Below, in pieces: positions 24,201 to 37,900 of a stretch of 64,000 nucleotides of DNA. Each line of letters begins with the position of its first letter. Positions within the stretch are counted from its first letter, which is position 1. The DNA is taken from NCBI RefSeq assembly GCF_001540865.1, contig NC_033631.1, positions 7,381,945 through 7,445,944 on the forward strand, written 5' to 3'. The stretch comes from Ananas comosus. Its lineage: Eukaryota > Streptophyta > Magnoliopsida > Poales > Bromeliaceae. A program made the position numbers and the translations under genes. The notes below the pieces were generated by a model that saw only the letters and a list, made by a program, of their open reading frames with translations, searched no databases and was not told the origin of the DNA.

Positions 24201-27200
24201 ACAATCATTCAAAATTCGATTTCGAATTTCGAATTTCGAATTTCGAATTTCGAATTCCCAACCAATTCTCAAAATATTCTCCAACCATCCAACAACCCAT
24301 TCAAAATTCGATTTTGAATTTTAAATTTCGAATTCTCAACCACTTCCCAAAATATCCTCCAACAACCTACTCAAAATTCAATTTCGAATTTCGAATTCCC
24401 AACCAATTCCCAAAATATCCTCCAACAACCCAATCAAAATTCGATTTCGAATTTCCAACCAATGCCCAAAATACCCTCCAACTATCTAAAAACTCATTCA
24501 AAATTCAATTTCGAATTTTGAATTCCCAACCAATCCCAAATATCTTTCAACCAATCACAACAACCTGTTCAAAATTCAATTTCGAATTTCGAATCCTTCA
24601 AAATATCTCTCACCGCCCCTCCCATTATAAATACGAGAATGCAAATCAAACGTCGAAGGATACGATTTTACGAAAAAAAGAAGATAGATTGCTACACACA
24701 TTCCTACGTACAAAATATTCAAGGAAGGAAAGATCGCCGAGCTGCAGAAAGGTGGAGAGATCACTCGAGCCGCTGAAAAGAGGAGAGATCGCCGAGCCGC
24801 GGAAAGAAGGAGAGATCGTTGAGCCGTTTTATCCAATCCATCAACAGGTCGTAAAAAAAAAAAGAGAAAGAAAGAAAATAAAATAATAATAAAACACAAA
24901 AAAAAAACTCTCTTCTTTCCCCTTTCCTTTTTTTCTTTTTTTGGTCCTGCTACCGTAATCATCCATACCGTCTAGATGACTTCGATGGGAGAGTGGGGGG
25001 GAGCCAATGGCATCCCGTTTCTTCGGATCTCTCAATACCCCATTCGAAATTGTTGAGGATGGAATGGGTGATCTACATTGCCGCGACCACCCCAACATCG
25101 ATGGCTTGATAGTTTCGAAAGAAGAGGGGAAGGGAATCTTTGATTCCCTGTTTTTTCGGACCCTTCAATATTTGTTTGAAATTGTCAAATCAAATCCGAT
25201 GGCCGAACAGATCGACGCCACCGTCATTAACTTCACTGACGACATCTACAGCATTACCGGTTTGATACTTTCGAAAGAAGAGGGGAGGGGAATCTTTGAT
25301 TTCCCGTTTCTTCGGACCCGCCAACATTTCTTCGAAAATGTCAAATCAAATCCGACGGCCAAACAAATCCGCACTACCGTCATCAACTTTATCGACATTA
25401 TCTACAACACCGACGGTTTGATACTTTCGAAAGAAGAGGGGAGGTGAATCTTTGATTCTCCGTTTCTTCGGACCCTTCAACATTTCTTCGAAAATGTCAA
25501 ATCAAATCCGATGGCCGAACAGATCCACGCCACCGTCATCAACTTCGTCGACGTCATCTGCAGCATCGCAAGAAGAGGGGGGGAATCTTTGATCCCCTGT
25601 TTCTTCGGACCCGAAATCAAAATTAAAACGGGGATTTCTTCGAACCCCAATTTGGAACCAAAACGGGAATTTCTTCGGACCCCAAATCAAGATCAAAACG
25701 GGGATTTCTTCGGACCCCAAATTAGAGCCAAACGGGGATTTCTTCGGACGCCAAATCAAAATTAAAACGAGAATTTTCTCGGACCCCAAATCAAAATTAA
25801 AACGGGGATTTCTTTGGACCCCAAATCGAAATCAAACGGGGATTTCTTCGGACCCCAAATCAAAATCAAATGGAGATTTCTTCGGACCCCAAATCAAATT
25901 GGAAAATCAAAACGGGGATTTTTTCGAACCCCAAATCCAAATCGAAATCAAAATGGGGATTTCTTCGGACCCCAAATCCAAATCGAGATCGAAAGGGGAC
26001 TTCTTCAGACCCCAAATCAAATTGGAAAATCAAAACGGGGACTTCTTCGGACCCCAAATCAAATTGGAAAATCAAAACGGGGATTTCTTTGGATCCCAAA
26101 TCCAAATCGAAATCAAAACGGAAATTTCTTCGGACCCCAAATCGAAATCGAAATCAAAACGGGGATTTCTTCGGACCCCAAATCCAAATCGAGATCATAA
26201 AGGGGATTTTTTCGAACCCCAAATCAAACCAAAATCAAAAGGGGATTTCTTCGGATCCGAACCAAATTGCAAAATCAAAAGAGGATTGCCTCGAATCCGA
26301 AATAGAATTGAAAAGAAAATCAAGTCCACATACAAACCAAATCCGAATCAAGTTCACATACGAAATCAAATCCGAATCAAGCAAAGATTTAAGTGCCGTG
26401 ACACGGGGTCGTGCCGGAAACTTGCCGGCACGGTACGGCACGGTTCGTGCCGAGCCATACCGTTGCGTGCCGGTCAAAAAAATTCTTGTATGCCGACACA
26501 TAATATTGTGAAATATTTATTTTCTTTAGCAACAAAATATTCTAACTATTTATTATATCTTTTTATCACATCTTTTGACTTTATTGAGAAAATTACAAAC
26601 TAATTTAAAAAATAGAGGGTTTTGAATTGTGCCATCGGCACGGGGTCTGTATCGTGCCGCTAACTTGTTGGCACGGTACGGCACGGTAGATACGGCCCGT
26701 GCCGACGGGCACTTAAAACCTTGGAATCAAGTCCACATCCAAACCAAATTCAAATCCAGTCCACATAAAAATCCAAACCCAAAGTCCAAATAAAAACTCC
26801 AAAACCAAATACAGTTCACAAATAAACCCAAATAAAACCCAAATCAAAACCTAAATAAAATTCAAACCAAATCAAATCCAAACCCAAACCCAAACCCAAA
26901 GCCCAATCCAGTCCACATAAAAATCCAAACCCGAAGTCCAAATAAAAATCCGAAAGCCAAATACAGTCCACAAATAAACCCAAACCCAAAAACCAAATCA
27001 AATCCGAACCCAAAACCAAATACAGTCTACAAATAAACCCAAAACCCAAATCAAATCCAAACCCAAACCCAAATCAAGTCCACATCCAAACCTAACCCAA
27101 ACAAAGTCCACATAAAGAAGCCAAACCCATTCCACAAAGAAAATCCAAACCCAACCCAAACCAAGTCTATAAATAAAACCAAAATCCAAACCGAAACCTG

Positions 27201-30200
27201 AACCTAAAACCAAAACCCAAACCAAATCAAGTCCACAATCCAAATCCAAACCCAAAACCCAAATCCAACTTCCAACTTAGGCTCATGAACCTAAACCATA
27301 CGTAAGTTCATGAATCAAATCCCAAATTCTATACTCAAGTTCATGAATCAAGTCTCATGAACCAAAACTCATAAACCAAGTTCATGAACCATGAACCAAA
27401 TCCATAAACCTTACCCAAGTTCGTGAACCAAACACCACGGATCATAACCCAAGTTCATGAATTAAGGCCCATAACCAAAATAAACCAAATTCATGAACCA
27501 TGAACCAAGTCCATGAACCATATCCAAGTTCATGAACCAAATCCCATATACCCAACTTCATAAACCATAAACCAAGTTCATGAATCATGAATCAAGTCCA
27601 TAAACCAAAATACATGAGCCAAGTTCATAAACCTCACCCATGAACCATATCCAAGTTCATGAACCAAATCCCATATACCCAACTTCATAAACCATAAACC
27701 AAGTTCATGAATCATGAATCAAGTCCATAAATCAAGATTCATACACCAAAGCTCATGCACCATGTCCAAGCTCATGAACCCGATCCACATACTCAACCTC
27801 ACGAGTCATGAATCAAATCTCATGGACTATACAACCATACACCAAGTTCATGAACCATGAACCATGAGCCAAGTTCATAAACCTCATCCATGAAACATAT
27901 CCAAGTTCATGAACCAAATCTCATACACCAAACCTCATAAACTAAACTCATAAACCATACACTAAGTTCATGAACCATGAACCATACACCAAGTTCATGA
28001 ACCATGAACCATGAACCATAATCCAAGTTTATAAACCAAACCAAACCAAATCTCATGAACCAAATTCCATGAACCATATACAAAACCTCATGGACCATGA
28101 ACCAAACCATACCCATGTTTATGAACCAAGTCTCATGAACCAAATTTCATGGACCATACACCAAACCTTATAAACCATAACCAAAGTTCATAAACCAAAT
28201 CCCATGGACTATATACCAAATCTCATGAACCATACACCACATCCCATCCTATGAGCCATACACCAAACCATACCCAAATCTCATGGACCATATCCATGAA
28301 CCAAATCTCATGAGCCAATATCTAAATCTCATGAACCATATCCATGAACCAAATCTCATGAGCCAATACTCAATTCTCATGAACTATATCGACTACCCCT
28401 AATACATAGGGCTAAGTCAATCGCCTTAGTACATATAATTAAGGCAAAATATCTCCAAAATCGACAGAGTTCTAAACTATATACTTAGAATTCAATCACA
28501 TGATATCAAGTTCATTCGAACTCTAACACATATACTTAGAGTTCATCTGACTAACCCTAACACATATCCTTAGGGTCTAGTCAACCTTTTACTCTAGCAC
28601 ATATACCTAGAGTGGAAGTCAAATCAAGCTCGACTAGCCCTAATACATACACTTAGGGTCTAGTCAGCCTTTTTGCTCTAGCACACTTACCTAGAGTGAA
28701 ATTCATATCCGATCGAGCTCTAATACATATACTTAGAGCTTATGCAAATCAAATCTGACGAAGCCTAACATAATACCTCAGGGCTTAGTCAGATCCTCAC
28801 TCTAGCATATATAATTAGAGTGAAAAATATATTAAACTCGGTTAATCCTGATACATACACTCAGGAATTAGCCACTCTCTACTTTCGGGTAATATTAAAT
28901 CCGACCTACCTCAATACATATACTTGGGGTTTGGTCATTCTAAGACATATACTTAGAGCCAATTAGACTCTAATACATAGAGTTTAATATCGACTAGNAT
29001 GTCTTAACACATATACTTAGGACCTAGTCAATCTCAAATCCAACTGAATCCTAATACATATACTTAGGATTCAATGAACCAAGACACGATTCATCTCATC
29101 CCATCTATAAAGGTCTCTTAATCGAAGGTGCCCCAATGCCACGGGGGTAATTAACAGTAGGTGCTCGCATCTATTGGAAGCCATGGACCCGCAATACCTG
29201 ATACCCATATACATATAAATACCAATCTGAATCATGAATACTACTCCACGGCCAAAATCTATCGATCGTGTGAGGTGCGTCATTCGTGGTGGCAGACACT
29301 AAGGAGCTATCCATTCGAAAATGCAAAGGGATTCGATCACCATAACCTAAAATAGAGAATTACGATTCTCTATAAGCTACTAAATATAAAATTACAAAGA
29401 GGACATAAGTATTTAGAAAGAAGAGCATATACAAACAATTAAATCCGGATAGGCTCACATAGGTTGACAAGGTTGGTTACAAATACATCCAAAAAGGTTG
29501 AGACGGAGCACGAAGGATATTATAGAATAATAAACCTAATGAAACTCAACTATCTATCAAGAAGATGAAGGATTTTAAGGATTAAATTATTCAAAAAAGT
29601 AAGATAACATGAATGGAATTTTAAATAGTAAACGAAGGTTCTAGTGTTCGAAAAGAGGGTTTTCAGATATTGAAACATAAATTTACAATCAGTAATTAGA
29701 TGGGATCAAGATTGGAAATAAAAACGACATATGCCTTCTCGTAGGCATTTTGTCGAACATGTAGAGAGCATTCCGAAAAGTAGGTAGAATATGCAGATTT
29801 ACATACCCAAATTTATAGAGATACAACATAACAATAACAGTTCAAACAACAACAATTTAGATCAAAGCAAATCAGATTTTTATGCTCTCAAATTCTAATC
29901 ATCAAGAGGTAAGTATTCAAAATAATAACATAACCATGAATAAGGAGGTTGGATGTTCTCAAAATTTGATAAACGAGACAAAAGAGATGAGAGGAAAAGA
30001 ACCTCTTCAAAGGCGGAAATGGCGATGAGATACCATTGACGACAAACTAAAAATGCCGATAGAGATCAAGGAAAATCGGTTGCGGTGGCGACGATGACGG
30101 TGATGGAACGACGACATGCGTATGTAGAGCGTGCAGGAGAGAGGCGTACGGACGGTTCTAGAGGAGAGAGAATGAGGGGTGGGTTGCTGTGGTACGAATA

Positions 30201-30399
30201 GATAGAGAAGGGAATTAGGAATTAGGGATTTAATTACACAATATGGATTTAATTACACAATATGCCGCCAAGTCCCCATACTTTTAATATTTACGAAAAG
30301 GTCCAAATTTCAAAAGAATAAGGGTCCAAACAAAAGATACAAAGATATGGGGTGTTACATGCACATATTAGAGCTCCTGAAAGAAAATATTTGAATATG

Positions 30400-30476
<77 letters not shown>

Positions 30477-31065
30477 GTGAGAGAGAGTGAGTGAGTGAGT
30501 GAGTTGAGCTAGAATACTATCGGTAGTAAACGAGCCGTTTTACTACCGATTTGTTTTCGATGATAGAACTTCCAAATTGACGATTGGCTCCGTTGAACAT
30601 GATCTATACCACTTGAAGTGTTTAGAAATCAAATTTCAAATCTTTCATATAATTGCTTTAATGATTAAAGGGTTTCAAAATTTGTAATTTTAATGGTCAG
30701 TAAGAGGCGTTTTCTCGTTTAACGGCGTAAAGATATCAAATCAATTGAATTTTTGTTAGAAAATTCTTTAAACTATTTAAAATAAGATCTATACTCTTGA
30801 TCTTGATTACAAGACTCTATCATCATTTTTAAGAGTATTATCTTTTAGCCGTTCATTTTTCTGTTCACTTGATGGATAAAAGACAATATTCGAATAGTGC
30901 GTGAATTTGATTTCTAGATAGTTTAAATTGTTTAGATCATATTTAACGGAGCCGATCGTCAATTTGGAAGCTCTATCATCGAAAACAAATCAGTAGTAAA
31001 ACGGCTTGTTTATACTGATAGTATTCTAGCTCAACTCTCTTCTCTCTCTCTCTCTTCTCTCTCTA

Positions 31066-31108
<43 letters not shown>

Positions 31109-31892
31109 GAACTAGGCGTGAATACTATCGATAGCACAAGGCTTGCGCTATCAGTTTTTTAGCCCTTGGATGAGAAATGTACGGTTTAGGATGATGTGGG
31201 ACCCTAGGGTTGAGTTAGGTGGTTGGTTGATATGTATAATTTAATGGATAAAAATATATCAAAGGGTTAAATCTAACGGTGGAAAACTCAATAGCACCAA
31301 GCCCTTGGTGCTATCGATAGTATCCCAGCCGGACTCTATATATATATATATATATATATAGATGAGCTAGAATCCTATCAGAAGCAGAAGGACTCTGTTC
31401 CTACCGATTTGTTTTCGATGATGGAGCCTCCAAATCGATGATCGGCATGTTAAACATGATCTACACCACTTGAAGTATTTAGAAATCAAATTTTATGTTT
31501 TTCTGTTAGTATTCTCTTGTGCATCAAGTGGACACAAAAATGACCGGCTAAAAATAAATATCTTTCAAAAAGTGATAATAGAATTCTTGTAATCAAGATC
31601 AAAAGTGTAGATCTTGTTTTAAATAGTTTAAAGAATTTTCTAACCAAAATTCAATTGATTTAGATCTGTTTACACCGTTAAATGAGCAAACCCCTCATAT
31701 CGACCTTAAAACTACAAATTTTGCAACCTTTTGATCGTTAGGTTAATGATGTCGAAAAGATTTGAAAATTGATTTCTAAATACTTAAAGTGGTGTAGATC
31801 ATGTTCAACGTTGCCGATCGTCGGTTTGGAGGCTACCAATTACAAATCGCTAGCAACGGAATCTATTTGCTACCGATAGTATTCTAGCTCAA

Positions 31893-31928
<36 letters not shown>

Positions 31929-34900
31929 GTATATATATATATATTAATATTTGTTACTCACATTTTCGGCAAGTACCTTGGAAGAAATCCTTGATTGTTC
32001 TTTGTCATCTGCTGATCCATCTACAATTTTTGCAAATATTCTACAAATTCTTTTGCAACACTTGGCAGACATTCTATGCTGGCAATCTTTAACAGATGCT
32101 GTATGCATTAGCAACTACTAGATGCATTTCAATTCTTCGATTCTTATGAGACTGTTAGTGGTACTGCAATCTTCCTAGTGCGATTCTAGATCATAAATTG
32201 CAGATCGCTGTAATTTGTGTAAGCTATAATTACATTCCGATTATCGCTGCCATGGGTTTCATGTCTTGTATGTACGGTTCTAACTTAATTCATTTCCTTT
32301 TTCAGATTAATTTGGAGGAATTCACTGACCTCTGCAATGCTATTGCCCTGAAGTTCCAAAAGGAACCTTCTGTAAGTTGATATCAATTTCCATGCTGCTG
32401 AAGACTCAAATTTGATCAGGAAAAGAAAAATTTATTTGGTTTTTTTTTTTTTTTCACTTATGAATAGCATGCTGCCAATCAAGAAATATCAAAATAAATG
32501 TTCTAATGCTGTGCATTTTTTGTGCAGCCTTCGTGTTTTGAAAAGTACCCATCGTTTTACCATTCACCCCCCTGTGAAAAGTTGAAAGCTTTTGTGCGCA
32601 GCAACCTGTTTGAGTACATTATAGTTTCTATACTCATTCTCAACCTGGTTGCTGTTATCATTGAAACAACGGTATGATATTTTGATCTTTGAAGTTGATA
32701 TCGCATGCAATATGTCAGCAAAATAATATCAGACAATGACACGTTAATCATGTCTTAACCTTTGCAAAGAGAATGAATTGCGTTACTAAGAGAATGAATT
32801 GCATTATTGATCCATCATCCATATAATTTGTTTAGAAACTCTAATATCGTATGCAATGCGTGCATTATTTATTCTAGTTATGATTTGTTTTTCAATGTGA
32901 TGGTTTGTCTTTTAATGTTGTGAATCATGGTTAACCTTTAACAGTTTACCATTATTTCATTGTGAATCATGGTTAACCTAATAGCCTTTTACAGTTTCAG
33001 AATGTTGTGAAACTAAGTTTTATTATGAGTAATTCAGCTTCAGAAATTATTACTATTCCAATTAGTTATTTTGTTATAGCTTCAAGTCCATCCATATCTT
33101 TGTAGTTCTACTTTAGACCTTCTTAAGCTTGCCTTCAGCACGAGTCCATTCAGAATTGCCTCTCCTCTTCACTTGTTAGTGAGGAGTCCGAACCAGCTGA
33201 ACAAATTGGACTAATGCAAGTTATATTTAATTAAGATTCTCATCTTCGGTCATTTGTCTGCCCATCTTGAGATGCTAAGCTTGCCATTATCTTGTGTTCC
33301 AATGGAGTGGAAACCTAGCCAAACTTTTCCTCGTACCGATCTGTGCTCTGTTACATAAATATTGTCTTTTGTATTGTAAGAGTATCTTAGTAAATTTCTT
33401 AGTGTCTATCTAGAGTGTCTATCTAGAAGCCCAAACCACTGGCTCAAAATGCTTAAGCTTAATTATTATTTCTAGCGTCTATAGTCTCTTGTAACCTAAT
33501 CACAACTTCATTTCTATCTGATGTGGAACTATTAGGGTGTCACAAATTTTGGCCCTATTCTCATGATATATTCAGTTGTTTTGTGGTTGGTAACCATTAA
33601 CGAGTTACTGTAAAACAAAATAATGTACATCGTCATGTAGGACTCCATGGAATCAAAGATTGAAACTTACTTATTTAGCATTGAGATCTTCTTCCAAGTT
33701 TGCTGTTACTTCATGAAATTTTGATTACCGGTATGTTGTTGACAGCTTGATATAGAGAATAGCTCTGCGCAGAAATTGTGGCAGAAAGTTGAGTTTTTCT
33801 TTGGTAAGTGTTTATTGGGAGCATTTTCATTCTTCTAGTCATGTATCAGTTCAGTTTCTAATTTAAATTTCCATAGATGTTTGTTTTGAATATCTTGCTG
33901 CTAGCACTTTAGGATTAGATATATTTAGTTGGAAGGTTTATATCCAAATTTTGTCCTAATTTCTAACATATCCAGCTACGGGAATGATGAATAAATTGCT
34001 AGATACTGTTAATCTTTAGAAGAACGAATATTTGAATGAGCTATTATATACCAAGGCACTAAACAAAAGCAAATTGCTTTGACTTTACCTTTCTAGCACT
34101 AAATTAAAGAGAAAATTGTGAGTTCTACTGTGCATACAAAAAAATGAGGTTAGTTTCTTTTGGATGGCTTCTTTGCAACCCACCTGTACATTGTATAACC
34201 CAAGATATAAGTTGATCAAAGGCCACTTAAATTATATGAAACAAGCAATTTACTCCAACAGCTTAAGCTACTAGAGAAGTGTTTTAATTTATATATTAGG
34301 GACATTTGGATAACAACGGTTGTTCACATCATTTTACATGGTATTTGAGCAAGAGGTTTTGAGTTCGAATCCCACAAATCCCTTAATCTTATTTGATTTC
34401 CTCTCATTTATTTCAAATCCACATCTCGGGTCTATCAAAATGTCTCAAACCTAGACGAGAGGGGGATTGTTGAATATAAAGGGGTTTTTACCCAAGTAGT
34501 CTCCTTCAAAACTTTTATTCTAAAAATAGGCCTCTGAAACTTTTATTTACAAAAATAGGCTCCAATCTGCCATGTGGGCAGTGTGCTGGCGGGGGAAGCT
34601 AAAAGCGGTGAACTATTTATCGCTTTCAAGTGAATGCCGTAAATGGTTCACCGCTTTCATGAGGATTTAAAAATCCTATGAAAACGGTGAATCATTCAAA
34701 ACGGTACCAATTTGGTCCGGTTCGAGGGCGGCGGCGCGACCGCCGAACGGACGGAGTTTCCCCTGTCCGCCCAAGGCTAAGCAACAGATTGTGTACAACA
34801 AGTCCCCAGGAAAAACAACTTGCATTCATACACAATCAACAACGAAACGAAAGCACAAACAGTGCTATAACCAACTAGAGCAAGCGATACAAGTAAAATC

Positions 34901-37900
34901 ATACAAGTATACAAAAGAGAGAAACTTAACTATTTAAACATATTTGAAACATGAAACCTCTTTCGATATCATTTAAACTTTAAACATTTAATACAACTTG
35001 CATTCTTTTTCCAAATGAATATACATCATAAACTCTCCAAAACCTCACCCTATACAACATCTACTCTCAAAACATAACCAAAAGTACAGGGTATAGAGCT
35101 AATGCAAGTAGGTAAGGTAGGCTATCTACCAAAAGCTAGGGCGCTATGCCCTTACCACGATCCATCGCCGAAGGCCCGCTGTCCTGTGTACCTGTACCCC
35201 CAAAGCCACACGGGGGTGAGAACTACGAATAGTTCCCAGTGGGTTCGGCCGCCGACTCCGCCGATCTACCCACTAGGTCTCAAGTAGGCATAGAGAGATA
35301 TATATGCAATATATATATAAAACTAAGCTGAACGGAAAGCGGGTATGTAAACAACTATATCAAGCTATGCCTCAATCTGGAATCATGAATGCATGAACAA
35401 TAAACAAAGCTGGGTAAGTAAGCAACTATCAACATCTACAACAGCTATCATAGTAACTATAAAACATGCTACTAGGTAAGCAAGTAAGCTGATATGAACA
35501 ATGAATAGCTACTATGAACATCAATCATGGGTAAGACTCAATGGGTAACCCAATCCTCAAGTGAACGCAAGGTTCACAAGCAATGCTCACATATCAATCT
35601 CCTAGGGATGCCAAGCTGGACGATCCCCGAGTACGCCTGCGGATAACAAGCGGCTATCCGAGCAGCGAGCAGGGCTGCCTCTCTAGTGACCAAACTCCGG
35701 AGCGCACAACTTGAGGGGAGCGACCCCACCAAGCGCAGACAGGCAATGTGAGCAAGATCATCTCACGAGCAACAGCAACAACCCCTTTGAGGGTAATATC
35801 ATCATGGAATCAAGGTATACTTGTACCCAATCTCATAGTGTCTCAACTACACTAATGTGATCATCTCAAGGAAACATCATCAATGTCAATCATCATAGTT
35901 TTTCTAACTAGATGCCACTTGTCATAGTTTTCTAAACTAGATGCCACTCATCAATTTTGACTCATTATTAACACTAGTTTCATCATACTAGTTCTTTAGC
36001 AACATAAACATTAATCATCTCATATAGGGTCTAGATTCTCAACATGTAGTTTTCATCAACAATCATCATGCATACTAGATCATAACCAACCAAGCAAAAC
36101 ATATTTATTGAATTACTAGCATGCAAGTATAAGCAACAATAATCATTTCCTAACCCTATATGGATATAACAAGATGCAATTAGATCAACATTAAACTTGG
36201 ACATAGAAGGTTGCCCGATGACTTCGGTATGGCACTCCCCCACCTTGGGTGATGCCGAAAACACTCCGAGACGCGTTCTCGTGCTAGTCTTGTCGCCGCT
36301 TAATTTTTGTTGGGTTAGCTCTAACCCCTTAGCACAACAAATGGCGATATCTTCGCACCCACTTGTCGGATCGACGAACCGTCTTCGCCTACGCGTTTAT
36401 AAGCATAGCAATTAGGTTTCTAACCCCTCAAAAGAGATCAAACCCTTATATTTCCAAAAACCCCAAATCTAACCCTAGGTTTAGCAACAATAGAGAAATC
36501 ATGGTTTCAAGCTCCAAATTTGGGATTGAACCTTCTCTTAAGCTTCAATGGTTTCCATTTAAACCATTCTTAAGCAACATAACCCTTTCTAAAACCTAGG
36601 TTTAGCATCTATGAGGAAAACCATGGATGCTAGCCTCAATGTGAGCTAGATCCATCATCTCTAAACTCATTAGGTTCCATTTGAACCATTAAAAGCAACA
36701 AAAACCATCCAAACCCTAGAAATCCAAAACTAGGGTTAAGGCTTACCTCTAGGGTTTGCTCCAAAGCAAGCCCTAAGCCAAGGATGAGGTGAAGAAGAGC
36801 TCCAAAACCTTCTTCTCCTTCTTCTCCTTCCTTTTCTTCCTCTCTTTTTCCTTCTTTTTCCTCTCTTTTTCCTTTTCTCCTTCTTCTCCTTCTATTCGGT
36901 TAGAGAGAGAGAGAGAGCTAGAGAGAGAGAGGGGCTGTGAGAGTGAGAGGGGAGAGAGCTGAGAGTGAGGGGATTAAGTCCCCTATTGTAACAAAATGCT
37001 AAAGAGCCCTCCTTTTAACAGATTTTGCAACTTAACCCACAGCTGTCGCGCCCTTGTACCGGTACACGGGGCCTTGTACCGGTACAGGCCCTTAAACCGA
37101 GCGCAAACCGAGCCTCGGGTTTATCTGTTTCGCAGAGCTTGTACCGGTACAAGCCAGCCTTGTACCGGTACAGCGCCTGAAGCCTTCGAACCCGAGAGCT
37201 ACGCAGCCTGGCTGCGATGGTTGTACCGGTACAACCATCACCCTTGTACCGGTACAGCAGCTCCAGAATGCTGTTTTTCGATCTGTTTCGATTTCCTTTC
37301 GCGTCCAACAACGCTAGAACTATTCCAACACTTTTGGAACTCATTATTACTCTTCCAAATATGTTGAAACACCGAATGGAACTTGTCCAAATCGTTTAAT
37401 CGCCCACTTTGGCCCATTTGGCCCAAGTTAGCTAATATCGTCGAAATTCGATATCTTACATTTCCGCTGTGGCGAGAAAACACATGAATGCGGTGAACCA
37501 TTCACCGCTTTTAAAGGCGGTGAACCATTCACCGCCTTTATATGCGGTAAATGGTTCACCGCATTTAACTAGCACCACAACCAGGCAACAACAACTTTGC
37601 AAAATTCCCACATTATACAAAATAGCAATGTTTTCAAGCATTTCAATTACAACAATAAATATATAAAATCATCTATACCAGCTTCAACCACATTTTAAGC
37701 ATATAAAATAAGCTATACCAATATCAACATACTTCAATATGAATAAGTTTAGATAATACTATCAAAAATCAATGTAAAAATATCTGAAATATCAAATATA
37801 CATAAGAATCCCAAAAATGATAAAAAAATTCAAGTCCCCTCCATCCCCGTCTTATGGTCTCGCCCTCGTCCCCTGCCACGTCTACGTCCGCGTCAACGAC

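Larger units (their letters stand above)
23439..30358. mobile_element. LTR-retrotransposon-derived block made largely of tandem arrays (borders unresolved)
   Basis: The left part looks like the 3' end of a Tat/Ogre-like internal region on the + strand (GGGGCACCTTTTCGTCGCACG, GAAAAGGTGGGGGGCAA as polypurine tract). It is followed by an LTR starting near 23533 with TGTTTGCAG and a TATA box at about 24606. The right end, read on the - strand, starts TGTAACACCCCATATC, a typical Ty3 LTR start, suggesting a second LTR running leftwards from 30358. Between these lie at least six different tandem arrays and one MITE. Whether this is one very long LTR or two meeting LTRs cannot be decided by eye. Confidence 0.55.

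Noticed and set aside
24314..24886. 190-codon + strand ORF
   Set aside because: Its product is a repeat of [20 protein letters not shown] units from the 60-bp array and ends in lysine-rich low complexity.
25007..26603. Long overlapping + strand ORFs (146, 213 and 234 codons)
   Set aside because: They run through tandem repeats in more than one frame, with a repeating low-complexity product and no family resemblance. Their openness follows from the stop-poor repeat units.
28395..29075. Possible CRISPR-like repeat array
   Set aside because: The repeats are degenerate, spacing is irregular, there are no cas genes, and the DNA is eukaryotic with spliced exons.
29071..29355. ORFs near the right end of the arrays
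   Set aside because: They are short, lack motifs and lie in probable LTR sequence.
34678..34878. Small ORF rich in Arg beside MULE-2's left end
   Set aside because: It spans the junction of MULE-2 and the end of the solo LTR, so it is an accidental fusion frame.
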